A stretch of 64,000 bases of DNA from CAZGRP01 sp964527995. Lineage in GTDB: Bacteria > Zhuqueibacterota > Zhuqueibacteria > Oceanimicrobiales > CAZGRP01. Below the pieces are notes generated by a model. It was not told the DNA's origin, did no database searches, and saw only the letters and a list, made by a program, of their open reading frames with translations. This document shows, one piece after another, positions 9,067 to 17,823 of this stretch. The stretch's first letter is position 1; every line of letters begins with the position of its first letter. The position numbers were made by a program, and so were the translations under genes. The DNA lies in NCBI GenBank assembly GCA_964527995.1, contig CAZGRP010000018.1:5846-69845 (forward strand), in the 5' to 3' direction.

Positions 9067-10065
9067 TCACAAGTCGACGCCACGAAGCTGGTCGGCGGCG
9101 AACTCTGGAGGCATGGGGTTGATGTAGAACCCAGACCCCCACTCGAACCCTGCCACCCGAGTAAGCTTGGGCATGATTTCCATGTGCCAGTGGTATTCGA
9201 AGAACGACTGCTCCTGTATTGGGGAAGTATGAATGACGAAGTTGTACGGCGGGTTGCCGAGGACCTTGTTGATCCGCTGTAAGGTCTCTTTCAGTACCTC
9301 AGCGAGATGACCGTATTCTTCAGCAGGCATGGACTCGAAATGCGAATAGTGCTGGACTGGTAGAATCCAGCACTCAAACGGAAATCGCGATGCGTAAGGA
9401 GTGTGAGCGATAAAGAAGTCCGAGCGGACGACGATCCTCTTGTCGGCCTGGCGCTCTTGGCGCACAATGTCGCAAAAGATGCAGCGCTCTTTGTAGTTGT
9501 AGTACTGCGTCGAGCCCTCGATTTCCTCGGTCACCCTCTTGGGAACGATGGGTGTAGCGATAAGCTGGCTGTGGCTGTGCTCGAGCGAGGCGCCGGCAGC
9601 GACACCATGATTCTTGAACACCAGAATATATCGGAACCGGATGTCTCGCTTCAAGTCGAGCATGCGTTCGCGGAAGAAATACAACACTCGCTGAATGTGA
9701 TCCAGGTCCAGGTCCGCCAGCGATTGCGAGTGATCAGGCGTCTCGATCACCACTTCGTGCGCACCGATGCCGTTCATTTTGTCGTAAATCCCTTCGCCGC
9801 GGCGGTTCAGATCGCCCTCGACTTGCAGAGCAGGGAATTTGTTGGGCACCACGCGCACGGTCCAACCTGCCACGTCCCGTGCATCCGTGCCCGGGCGGTG
9901 GGCGAGGGTTTCGGGAGGAGTCTTATCCTCGTTCCCAGGGCAGAAAGGGCAGAAGCCGACTCCCTTGGTAGGCTGTTCTACAGTCCAGTCGAAAGGACGA
10001 TTTCTACGCTCTGTAGAGATGATCACCCAGCGGCCAATGACTGGATCCTTCCGCAGTTCAGGCAT
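9067..10065 (-). CDS. galT: Galactose-1-phosphate uridylyltransferase
   Basis: HIT-superfamily enzyme exchanging UDP between glucose and a hexose-1-phosphate. 332 residues from the start at 10065 (MPELRKDPVIGRWVIISTER, the classic GalT beginning); the frame upstream to 10278 overlaps the next gene and is not needed. Zinc-binding cysteine pairs occur as CPFCPG and CIFC, and the catalytic histidine triad appears as EHSHSQLIATP (HxH-Q). A second HIT-like half carries HYSHFE and YHWHMEIMP. Homologues of this bacterial type may use other hexose or pentose phosphates, so the exact substrate is uncertain. Confidence 0.9.
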   Translation of the reverse strand: MPELRKDPVIGRWVIISTERRNRPFDWTVEQPTKGVGFCPFCPGNEDKTPPETLAHRPGTDARDVAGWTVRVVPNKFPALQVEGDLNRRGEGIYDKMNGIGAHEVVIETPDHSQSLADLDLDHIQRVLYFFRERMLDLKRDIRFRYILVFKNHGVAAGASLEHSHSQLIATPIVPKRVTEEIEGSTQYYNYKERCIFCDIVRQERQADKRIVVRSDFFIAHTPYASRFPFECWILPVQHYSHFESMPAEEYGHLAEVLKETLQRINKVLGNPPYNFVIHTSPIQEQSFFEYHWHMEIMPKLTRVAGFEWGSGFYINPMPPEFAADQLRGVDL

Positions 10066-10150
10066 AAACCGGTGTCCCTGGCGAGTCCAACAAAAAGGGC
10101 GGAACGATCCGCCCTTGCACAGCGTGCCCAACTGAGCAGGCTGAGGCTCC

Positions 10151-11029
10151 CTAGCCCTGCAGCTTGCTGAGATACCTCCGCGCCGTACTGACGTACTCGC
10201 TGTTCGGGTAGTTCGCGATGAGGCGTTCGAACTCTTCCCGTGCTCTGGCTCGGTTGCCAAGCCGCAGATATGTGACACCGAGCTTCAACTGGGCGTCGTC
10301 CGCCTTGTTCGAGTTGGGAAATGTGAACACCTTCTCGAACTCGGCAATCGCCTGGCTGTACTCCCCGAGACCATAGTAGCACTCGCCGATCCAGTATTGG
10401 GCGTTGTCGGCCAGAGGATTCCTGTCGTCCTCATTCAGAAGCTCCCGGAACGCCTGCAGGGCCTCTTTGTAGCGGCGAGCATAGTAGGCCTCTAGAGCTT
10501 GCTGATAACGCGACTTGTAGTCTCCGGCAAGCGTCCCGGCCGAGGCTCTCGCCACCCGACTGCTGCGTGAGGGTCTCGTCTGACCCTTCCCCCTGAGCTG
10601 CGCAAGCTGGGCCTCGCGCTGCTGCAGTTCACTCTGGAGCTGCTGGATGGTTGCGTCTTTCGTCTCCAGTTGCTGTTCCAGAGCGGCAAGCTGCTGTTTC
10701 AGTTGCTGGAGGCGAGGCTCGGACGGCGTAGTGGCCGGAGTGGCCTCGGGCTTCTCGGTCGCATTCGAAACCGCAGTCTCGGTCTTTGTGCTCTGTTTCG
10801 GGGCCGTCGCGGTCGTGTCCGGACCGGGAGTGATGCCCAGCAGGCGAAGCACCTCTCGCTCATCGGCGTTCTGCTGGTCTTTGTTCTTCTCGGCCAGCAG
10901 CGCGTCGATGTCTACGTCCCCCGATTCCGCCTCTGGTTTGGCCTGCCGTCCCGTGCCGCATCCCGCGGAAAAGGCGAACATCGAGAGGAGCACGCCAACG
11001 GTGTAAACTCGCCTGATCGTCTGACCCAT
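10151..11029 (-). CDS. Lipoprotein with coiled coil and C-terminal TPR repeats (YbgF/CpoB-like)
   Basis: 292 residues from the ATG at 11029, which has GGAGG six bases upstream; a GTG two codons earlier is less likely. A signal peptide ends in the lipobox SAGC, so the mature protein should be lipid-anchored in the envelope. A glutamine-rich coiled coil (about 95-145, LQQLKQQLAALEQQLETKD) is followed by three TPR units in the last 125 residues (YKEALQAFRELL, YSQAIAEFEKVF, RAREEFERLI). This architecture matches YbgF/CpoB, which links the Tol-Pal system with peptidoglycan synthesis, although no tol or pal gene is nearby. Confidence 0.8.
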   Translation of the reverse strand: MGQTIRRVYTVGVLLSMFAFSAGCGTGRQAKPEAESGDVDIDALLAEKNKDQQNADEREVLRLLGITPGPDTTATAPKQSTKTETAVSNATEKPEATPATTPSEPRLQQLKQQLAALEQQLETKDATIQQLQSELQQREAQLAQLRGKGQTRPSRSSRVARASAGTLAGDYKSRYQQALEAYYARRYKEALQAFRELLNEDDRNPLADNAQYWIGECYYGLGEYSQAIAEFEKVFTFPNSNKADDAQLKLGVTYLRLGNRARAREEFERLIANYPNSEYVSTARRYLSKLQG

Positions 11030-11063
11030 GGTCACCCTCCATGATCACTGTAGTGAGCTGACG

Positions 11064-12227
11064 CTATTGCTGTTTCCTAAGGACGATGTAGGTGGCTGTT
11101 CCCCACCCCAAAGCACTCAAAGCACCCCCGATGTAGCGCCACATCCGACCCCCTGGAAACACCTTCACCCGGTTCGGCCGACGCGGCAAACCAGCGTATC
11201 CGACGGAGTTCAGGTCCTGGCCCAAAGCGATGATGGCGTACTCCAGTGCCGGCAAGGTCACGGCAGACGAAGGCACAACACCCTGATACCGATCCCCGGC
11301 CAGACGTTTCAGCTCGACTACCGACCATTTCTTCTCACCGAATCTACGGTAGACCAGCGAGGCTTTGCGCAGCGGAACCGAAGAGTAGATGGCGGCAGAA
11401 AGCTTCAGAGCGCGCCCTGCTTCTGCACGGTGACGAGGATGATGAATCACAACGGGAGGGACCTGTTCATCGTTGTTCGACTCGCCATTTCGCGGCAGTA
11501 GCGGCAGTAAAGCAGGCTGAAGAGCGGGCCCCTCCTCCGGAACGCCGTCGTGGTCCAAATAGCCATCGGCATCCTCGGGCACTTCGACCGCCAGGTCGAG
11601 GTCGTCGGGAACCCCATCGCGGTCGCGGTCATTCCGAGAGGACCGAAACCGGTAAGAGAGCCCGATGAAGCCAGCAAACACCTGGTCCTTCTCATCTCCA
11701 CTAAAACGTTGGTCCAAAGCGTCTGTCAGCGAATAGCGAAATACACCTCCGACTTCGAGTCCCAAAGTCTCATTCAGGCGAAATCGAAGTCCACCCCCTG
11801 TCTTGAGAAAAGAGTCCAATCCCCGCTGCTTCGACCCGTTTAGAACCACAACCTTGCCGCCCTCTGTCGCTCTCCAGTAAACGCCTCCTGCACCTACAAA
11901 TCCGAATGGGCTGACCGTCGCAAACGGCAGAAACTCCACGCGGCCGTCGATTTCGAAGGGCACAATCGTCGACTTGAGGTTCGGGCGGTCGCTCTGCTTG
12001 AGCTGAGAGAAGCCAAGCAGGCCACCGACTGAGAAGAACGGCGTGGGGCTGACTCGAAGGGTTCCGGAAAGGTAGGGGCTCAGTTTGGGGCTCCGGATGT
12101 CACTCTCCAGGCGAGCAAAACCGACTTGCAGCCCAGTGCTGAACTCCGTCTGTGACTGCGCCGAGGTGCTGAGCGTGAGAAGGAGAGCGGGAAGAAACAG
12201 ACTGGCCAAGAAATCCTTTCTGCGCAC
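11064..12227 (-). CDS. Outer-membrane beta-barrel protein with thrombospondin type 3 repeat
   Basis: 387 residues, GTG start (AGGGG upstream). Signal peptide ending STSAQS, then about 180 residues of alternating beta strands rich in glycine and aromatics (FSVGGLLGFSQL, FGFVGAGGVYW, FAGFIGLSYRF), typical of an 8-strand outer-membrane barrel. It is followed by one calcium-binding thrombospondin type 3 motif (DRDRDGVPDDLD and DADGYLDHDGVP), then a beta-rich extension (RKASLVYRRFGEKKWSVVEL) and a hydrophobic C-terminal segment (YIGGALSALGWGTATYIVLRKQQ). The order barrel - TSP3 - beta domain - membrane helix is unusual because OmpA-like proteins normally end in a peptidoglycan-binding domain. Exact function unknown. 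Confidence 0.7.
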   Translation of the reverse strand: MRRKDFLASLFLPALLLTLSTSAQSQTEFSTGLQVGFARLESDIRSPKLSPYLSGTLRVSPTPFFSVGGLLGFSQLKQSDRPNLKSTIVPFEIDGRVEFLPFATVSPFGFVGAGGVYWRATEGGKVVVLNGSKQRGLDSFLKTGGGLRFRLNETLGLEVGGVFRYSLTDALDQRFSGDEKDQVFAGFIGLSYRFRSSRNDRDRDGVPDDLDLAVEVPEDADGYLDHDGVPEEGPALQPALLPLLPRNGESNNDEQVPPVVIHHPRHRAEAGRALKLSAAIYSSVPLRKASLVYRRFGEKKWSVVELKRLAGDRYQGVVPSSAVTLPALEYAIIALGQDLNSVGYAGLPRRPNRVKVFPGGRMWRYIGGALSALGWGTATYIVLRKQQ

Positions 12228-12275
12228 CAGGCTTCCCCTTTTAACTATAAAAGATTGCGATAGTTAATTCAATCA

Positions 12276-12304
12276 AATGTAGCCAAGATTTGTAAAAAAG
12301 TCAA
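12276..12304 (-). promoter_or_regulatory. Sigma-70 promoter of the outer-membrane protein gene
   Basis: On the minus strand TTGACT, 17 bp, TACATT; the start codon is about 50 bp downstream. The spacer and leader are AT-rich compared with their surroundings. Confidence 0.7.
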
Positions 12305-12351
12305 GGCCTTTGTAGAGGCACCTCTGGTATCCTTGCGAGCCTGGCCGTTCG

Positions 12352-13596
12352 TCAGAGGTACTGGAACCTCCGAATTGAGGCATTCAACATCAGGCCGACG
12401 AGCGCCATGAATGCCATCATCGCTGACCCGCCGTAGCTCAGAAAAGGCAACGGTAGCCCAGTCACCGGGGCAACGCCCACCGTCATCCCCATGTTGATGA
12501 GCACGTGGAACAGAAGGATCGTCACGGCTCCAATGACCACCATGCTGGCGAAGGCGCTCTTCACATTCGCGGCAAGCCGTATGCCCCGCAGCAGCAGAAG
12601 CAGGAACAAAATGACGACGACGGTGATGCCGATGAAGCCGAGTTCCTCACCGATGACCGAAAGAATGAAGTCCGTGTGCTGCGCCGGCAGAAAGCGCAAC
12701 TGCGTTTGGGTGCCGTGCAGATACCCTTTCCCCCACAGGCCACCCGAACCGATGGCGACTTTCGACTGGATCACCTGATAGCTCAAACCATGAGGATCAA
12801 GCTTGAGTCCCAAGAAGGTAAGGATGCGCATTCGCTGGTAGTCGCGCAGGTGATTCCAAAGGAGCGGTGTAAGAACGCCTACGGCAACATTGAGGCTGAA
12901 GTTCAGCAGGAATACCTTCAGTCCCTTCCCCGACAGATAGAGGACGAGCATGATCAGCATCATGGCGCCGAGGAAGGTGTAGTAGTTGAAGGCGCTGACG
13001 AGAGTGAGGACGGGCGCGACAAGGACAAAAATCGTAAACAAGGGCAGACCAGCCCAATAGAGCAGCGGGATGACCATGGCCCCAAACACCATCGCCGTCC
13101 CCAGATCGGGCTGCCTGGCGACAAGCAGCATCGGCACGACGACGATGAGAAAGGCTGCTCCAACCGTACGCAGCTTTCGGAGATCGACACCGTCCCCGCT
13201 GGTGAACCGGCTCAGCGCCAGCAAAGTGCCGATCTTGGCCAACTCAGAAGGCTGAAAAGTGAACGATCCCAAGGAAATCCAGCGGTGGACACCCGCGGCG
13301 TTTCTGGGCAACAGCAGCACAACGCCGAGCAACACCAGAGTGGCCACGTAGATGACATAGGCGTTCCGGTACCAAAACCGCATCGGCAACGCAACGGTCG
13401 TGACCAGAACCACCAGACCTGAGGCCAGCCACAGCAATTGCCGAAGAAAGTTCCCGCGCAGCAATTCCGACCCCGTACTCGCCGTGGCGCTGTAGATGGC
13501 CATCAAACCGATGCCGGAAAGCAGAAGGGGCACCGCAAGGATCCAGCGATCCAGATGGCGAAGTTGCGATTTACCGTCCAACATTCGAAGCGTCAA
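12352..13596 (-). CDS. rodA: Rod-shape peptidoglycan polymerase RodA
   Basis: SEDS-family glycosyltransferase of the elongasome. 414 residues with about ten membrane helices; contains the SEDS signatures GVHRWISLGSFTFQPSELAKI, LVARQPDLGTA and the C-terminal TGLPLPFLSYGGSAM. The start is uncertain: a TTG at 13596 overlaps the mrdA stop by four bases, and an ATG lies at 13584; neither has a clear ribosome-binding site, as is common in translationally coupled genes. Last gene of the mreBCD-mrdA-rodA set. Confidence 0.95.
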   Translation of the reverse strand: MTLRMLDGKSQLRHLDRWILAVPLLLSGIGLMAIYSATASTGSELLRGNFLRQLLWLASGLVVLVTTVALPMRFWYRNAYVIYVATLVLLGVVLLLPRNAAGVHRWISLGSFTFQPSELAKIGTLLALSRFTSGDGVDLRKLRTVGAAFLIVVVPMLLVARQPDLGTAMVFGAMVIPLLYWAGLPLFTIFVLVAPVLTLVSAFNYYTFLGAMMLIMLVLYLSGKGLKVFLLNFSLNVAVGVLTPLLWNHLRDYQRMRILTFLGLKLDPHGLSYQVIQSKVAIGSGGLWGKGYLHGTQTQLRFLPAQHTDFILSVIGEELGFIGITVVVILFLLLLLRGIRLAANVKSAFASMVVIGAVTILLFHVLINMGMTVGVAPVTGLPLPFLSYGGSAMMAFMALVGLMLNASIRRFQYL

Positions 13597-15407
13597 GGTT
13601 GTAGCACCATTCGACTGGAAGTTGCGCTCGAAAGACGCTCGGCCTGCGACTGGCGGGTGAACCAGTATCTGAAGGCAGCGGCAGCGATTGGCGCGGCGAC
13701 GGCGCCGCCGCCACCGCCGTTTTCTACCAACACCGCGATAGCGATCTCCGGAGCCGACACGGGTGCAAAGCCGATAAACCAGGCGTGTGGAGCACCGTGC
13801 GGGTTCTGCGCTGTTCCGGTCTTACCTGCCGCTGGCACACCTACAGAGCGCACGACCTTGGCCGTGCCGTGCTCTCCGTTCACGACCTCGAACATCCCCT
13901 GCTTCAACAGTGCGTAGGTCTCGGCAGAGACGCCAGTCACTCGTGTCGAATCCACGGTGCTGGCACGGGCGTCTCCCGTCACCGGATCCATCACCTTCAG
14001 CAGCAGCCTCGGCTTGTAGATGATTCCGTTGTTAGCCAGGGCCATGGCAAACTGTGCCATCTGCAGCGGCGTAACGAGGAGATCGCCCTGTCCGACGGCC
14101 AGGTTGAGACGCATCCCATCTGTCCAGCGTCCTTTGCCGTAGCGCGTATCCAGGTAGGCTACGTCAGGTACCTGCCCCGCGTTTTCGCCGGCGAGATCGA
14201 TTCCCGTAGGCGAGCCGAAGCCGAACGCTCGAGCAAACCGGGCCCAGGTGTTCAGTTCCACCCTCAGCCCTATGTTGTAGAAGTAGACATTGCATGACTG
14301 TTCGATGGCTTCCACGAGGTTCACCCATCCGTGGCCGCCGGGCAGCCAGCAGTCGAACGTTCTCCGCCCCAACCGAAACCAGCCGGGACAGAATATCTTC
14401 TCTTCCGGATCAATCCGACCTGTCTCAAGCCCGGCCGCGGCGAGCACCAGTTTGAAGGTAGAGCCGGGAGGGTAGACGCTCTGAATGGTTCGGTCATAGA
14501 GGGGCTTGCCGGGATCGTTCACCAACGCCTGCCACGCCTCGGGGGAGATCGGCTTGGCGAACAACTCCGGGTCGTAGTCCGGCTTGCTCACCAGCGCCAG
14601 CACATCCCCATTGTGTACGTCGAGAACAACAGCTCCGCCACGCAAACCAGCCATGCGCCGTTCGAGAAAAAGCTGCAAACCGGCATCGATGGAGAGCACC
14701 AGATTTTTCCCGGGCACGGCCGGCCGAGATTTCAACTCGGAAAGGACGCGCACCTCACGGCCGAGAGCGTCGACTTCGACAAACCTGTACCCCTTTTGAC
14801 CGCGCAGAAGCTTCTCGTAGACCTTTTCCAGCCCCTTCTTGCCGATGGCGTCGCCCTGCTCGTAGTAACGGTCCTGGTCTTGTTCGATCTCCGCCGCGGT
14901 CACTTCACCCAGATACCCGAACAGATGTGGTGCCCTGACTCCCGACGGGTAGAATCGGGTCGGCTCGATCTCGTAGTCAACGCCGGGGAGGTCCAGCACA
15001 GATTCCTCGACCCGGCTCACTGTCTCGAAGGTGATATGCCGCCGCAGTTTGACAGGCCGAAATTGAATGGACCGACCCCGGATCTCCGTGCGAATGTCGG
15101 CGGCGGGCTCATCGAGGATCTCGGACAGGAGTTGCAGCGCCTGCGGAGACCGAAGCAATTCATATGGAACAACGCGTAGAGAGTAGGAGGGGCGGTTGTC
15201 TACCAGCACTTCGTTGTGGCGGTCGAGGATGATGCCGCGCACCGGCTGTTCGGTAATCTCGCGGATGCGGTTGCGTTCGGATTCCTTGAAGTACTGCTGC
15301 CACTGGACAATCTGCAGATAGGCAAACCGTGCCAGCAGGGCCGCAAAGGCGACACAGGTCACGACATAGTAGACATATCGCTTCTTTTCGACGTTCAACC
15401 GTTGCAT
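13593..15407 (-). CDS. mrdA: Penicillin-binding protein 2 (elongation transpeptidase)
   Basis: Class B PBP that cross-links peptidoglycan with RodA during elongation. One N-terminal membrane helix (YYVVTCVAFAALLARFAYLQI), a dimerisation domain with RGIILDRHNEVL, then a transpeptidase domain with the active-site motifs STFKL (PPGSTFKLVLAA), SCN (EQSCNVYFYN) and KTG (AGKTGTAQNPHG). About 604 residues. ATG at 15407 was chosen; a TTG at 15416 is an alternative with a purine-rich stretch upstream. The stop overlaps the rodA start. A glycine/alanine-rich stretch (ENGGGGGAVAAP) is near the C-terminus. Confidence 0.95.
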   Translation of the reverse strand: MQRLNVEKKRYVYYVVTCVAFAALLARFAYLQIVQWQQYFKESERNRIREITEQPVRGIILDRHNEVLVDNRPSYSLRVVPYELLRSPQALQLLSEILDEPAADIRTEIRGRSIQFRPVKLRRHITFETVSRVEESVLDLPGVDYEIEPTRFYPSGVRAPHLFGYLGEVTAAEIEQDQDRYYEQGDAIGKKGLEKVYEKLLRGQKGYRFVEVDALGREVRVLSELKSRPAVPGKNLVLSIDAGLQLFLERRMAGLRGGAVVLDVHNGDVLALVSKPDYDPELFAKPISPEAWQALVNDPGKPLYDRTIQSVYPPGSTFKLVLAAAGLETGRIDPEEKIFCPGWFRLGRRTFDCWLPGGHGWVNLVEAIEQSCNVYFYNIGLRVELNTWARFARAFGFGSPTGIDLAGENAGQVPDVAYLDTRYGKGRWTDGMRLNLAVGQGDLLVTPLQMAQFAMALANNGIIYKPRLLLKVMDPVTGDARASTVDSTRVTGVSAETYALLKQGMFEVVNGEHGTAKVVRSVGVPAAGKTGTAQNPHGAPHAWFIGFAPVSAPEIAIAVLVENGGGGGAVAAPIAAAAFRYWFTRQSQAERLSSATSSRMVLQP

Positions 15408-15440
15408 GCGCGACAACGACTCTCTTTTCCGGGTTGCCTT

Positions 15441-15941
15441 TTACCCGTGATGAGGCTTCGTAGTCCGGAACCTGAGCAACCCGCCCGGCCACAAGGCGGC
15501 AACGATGGCGGCAAACGCCAGGGTGTAAAGTGTGGCAGGGAGGGAGAAACGCAGCCAGGTCTTCAGGACACCCAGCTCGCCCCCCAGACCAAAAATGGTA
15601 TAGTACAAGATGCGGTCGCTCAGGGTGGCAGCACCGACAATTTCCAGCCAGCGGCGGAAGCCCAACCCAGCAGGCTCGGTCTCAAACGATGCGGCGACAT
15701 ATCCGCCGACAGCCTTTGTCAGGGCGGAGAGACCAAAGAATTGAGTCGTGGTGGCATCGACGCCGAAGCCGAGGAAGAATCCCGCCACCGTCCCCCACAG
15801 GCGACCCTCTCGAAGGGCAATTCCAACCACAACCAGGATCACAAAGTCGGGCTGAACCCCGCGAATCGAAAAAAGCGGTGCAAGAGTGGTCTGGATCAGG
15901 AGCGATATCAAGGACAGAAGAAGGTAGCGAACCAGGGACAT
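15441..15941 (-). CDS. mreD: Rod shape-determining protein MreD
   Basis: Small integral membrane protein of the elongasome. 166 residues, five to six hydrophobic segments, beginning MSLVRYLLLSLISLLIQTTL and containing GVQPDFVILVVVGIALREG and GTVAGFFLGFGVDA, typical of MreD (DhlLilvvyiALreG.. G...GfvlGLl.D). It lies between mreC and mrdA, its standard position. Confidence 0.92.
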   Translation of the reverse strand: MSLVRYLLLSLISLLIQTTLAPLFSIRGVQPDFVILVVVGIALREGRLWGTVAGFFLGFGVDATTTQFFGLSALTKAVGGYVAASFETEPAGLGFRRWLEIVGAATLSDRILYYTIFGLGGELGVLKTWLRFSLPATLYTLAFAAIVAALWPGGLLRFRTTKPHHG

Positions 15942-15947
15942 GTCAGG

Positions 15948-16745
15948 CTAGCGCTCAGGAGGCATGGGCCGGATGGCGCAAACTTCTTCCAGGGTTGTAA
16001 AATCGACTTCCGGAGTCACTTCGACGTCCATGAACAGGCCACTCCGTTTCGACCGTACACTGGTTACCACTCCGATCTTGATGCCGGCCGGATAGATGGA
16101 GCTGTAGCCGGAGGTGATCACCACGTCACCGACACGTACATCCGAGCGCAGGGGCACTTCACGCAGCAGGTATCGGCGTCCCCCGGCCCAGGTCAGAATG
16201 CCGGTCACCCGACTCCGCTGGATGCGGGCGCTCACTTTGAAGTTGCGGTCCGGAAGGATTTGAGCCAGGGCCTTGTGGTTGGTGACCTCATACACCCTGC
16301 CCACAAGCCCCTGCGCCGTTACCAGAGGCATGTTCCGGCGCAGCCCGTCGGCCTGGCCGGCGTCGAGCACGATGGCCTGAATCAGGCCGTTGGCCTGCCG
16401 CCCGATCACCCGTGCCGGAATCAGCTTCAACTTTGAGCGGCTCTTGAAACCGAGAAGCGCCCGCAGGCGCTGGTTCTCGAGATAGGCCTCTCGCAGGCGA
16501 CTGTTCTCCAGAAGCAAGGTCGTATCGATGCGGCGCAGCCGGCGGTTCTCCTGGCGTAGATCCCACAACTCTTGGTACCAGGAAACGCCTTTCCCCACCA
16601 TGCCGTACAGCTCAATCAGGCCGGCGCGCACGGCCCAAACTTGACTGCGATCATTGCTGAACATCAGCGCCGTGGACGCCAGGATCACCAGCCCCAGCAC
16701 CAGATGATCCCGCCAGGTCGCAAGCCACTCATGTACCCGGCGCAT
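15948..16745 (-). CDS. mreC: Rod shape-determining protein MreC
   Basis: Periplasmic scaffold of the elongasome, anchored by one N-terminal helix (HLVLGLVILASTALMFS). A coiled coil (about 55-95) is followed by the MreC beta-barrel domains with ARVIGRQ, GLVGRVYEVTNHKAL, VRVGDVVITSGYSSIYPAGIKIGVV. 265 residues, the expected size. It begins one base after the mreB stop. Confidence 0.94.
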   Translation of the reverse strand: MRRVHEWLATWRDHLVLGLVILASTALMFSNDRSQVWAVRAGLIELYGMVGKGVSWYQELWDLRQENRRLRRIDTTLLLENSRLREAYLENQRLRALLGFKSRSKLKLIPARVIGRQANGLIQAIVLDAGQADGLRRNMPLVTAQGLVGRVYEVTNHKALAQILPDRNFKVSARIQRSRVTGILTWAGGRRYLLREVPLRSDVRVGDVVITSGYSSIYPAGIKIGVVTSVRSKRSGLFMDVEVTPEVDFTTLEEVCAIRPMPPER

Positions 16746-16746
16746 C

Positions 16747-17808
16747 CTAACTGTATCGTTTGACTTTGCTCAGAACCTTTTCGTAGCTGCTTAGATTCTC
16801 GAGCACAATGCCCGTGCCGCGAACAACGCACGACATCGGATCGTCAGCGACGATCACCGGTAGGTTGGTCTCCTGGCGCAAGCGCTCATCGATACCCTTC
16901 AGCAGGGAACCGCCGCCGGTGAGCACCAGACCGCGGTCCAGAATATCGGCGGACAACTCGGGCGGTGTGCGCTCCAGGCAGAGCTTTACCGCCTGCACGA
17001 TGGCTGCCACCGAATCGGCAAGTGCCTGCTGGATCTCCTTGGAACTGACCTCGACGGTCTTGGGAATGCCGGCAAGCAGGTCGCGCCCTTTGACCGATGT
17101 AACCCCGTTTCCTTTGTACGGCGCGGCCGATCCGAGCGTGCATTTGATGGCCTCAGCCGTGTTCTCACCGATCAGCAGGTTGTAGTTGGTCTTGAAGTGC
17201 TGCACGATGGCTTCGTTCATCTCATCGCCACCGATGCGGATGGAGATGTCGTTGACGATCCCCGACAGCGACAGAACCGCGATCTCGGTGGTGCCGCCGC
17301 CGATATCGACCACCATGCTGCCCACCGGTTCCTCGATAGGCAAACCGACGCCGATGGCGGCCGCCATCGGCTCATCCAGGAGGTAGACCTCCCGAGCACC
17401 GGCGTGTTCGGCCGAATCGCGCACGGCACGCTTCTCGACCTCGGTGATGCCCGATGGGATGCAGATGGCCACGCGCGGCCGGATCAGGCGGTTTGCCGTG
17501 ACCTTGCGGATGAAATAGCGGATCATCTTCTCGGCCAGCTCGAAGTCAGCGATCACGCCATCCCTGAGAGGACGCACCGTGATGATCTCGCCGGGAGTGC
17601 GGCCCAGCATCTCCTTGGCCTGCCGGCCATAGGCCACCACATCCTGATCCTCTTTTCGCAGCGCCACCACCGAAGGTTCGTTGACCACGACACCGCGGCC
17701 GCGGACATATACGAGTGTGTTGGCGGTGCCAAGGTCGATGGCGATGTCATTGGAGAGAATGAAACCAACCGACCCCTTGTTTTTTCCTGTCAGCGAGGAG
17801 AGCCACAT
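16747..17808 (-). CDS. mreB: Cell shape protein MreB (actin homologue)
   Basis: ATP-dependent membrane-associated filament that positions the elongasome. 353 residues. Actin-fold motifs: phosphate 1 (NDIAIDLGTANTLVYVRG), phosphate 2 (VVDIGGGTTEIAVLSLSG) and the adenosine motif (LVLTGGGSLLKGI). GAGG lies upstream of the ATG at 17808. It follows purH by 15 bp, which puts shape genes directly behind a purine biosynthesis gene. Confidence 0.97.
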   Translation of the reverse strand: MWLSSLTGKNKGSVGFILSNDIAIDLGTANTLVYVRGRGVVVNEPSVVALRKEDQDVVAYGRQAKEMLGRTPGEIITVRPLRDGVIADFELAEKMIRYFIRKVTANRLIRPRVAICIPSGITEVEKRAVRDSAEHAGAREVYLLDEPMAAAIGVGLPIEEPVGSMVVDIGGGTTEIAVLSLSGIVNDISIRIGGDEMNEAIVQHFKTNYNLLIGENTAEAIKCTLGSAAPYKGNGVTSVKGRDLLAGIPKTVEVSSKEIQQALADSVAAIVQAVKLCLERTPPELSADILDRGLVLTGGGSLLKGIDERLRQETNLPVIVADDPMSCVVRGTGIVLENLSSYEKVLSKVKRYS

Positions 17809-17823
17809 CTCTTCTACCTCACC

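Noticed and set aside
12352..13596. Second ftsW
   Set aside because: Location directly behind mrdA (PBP2) in the mreBCD set identifies it as rodA.
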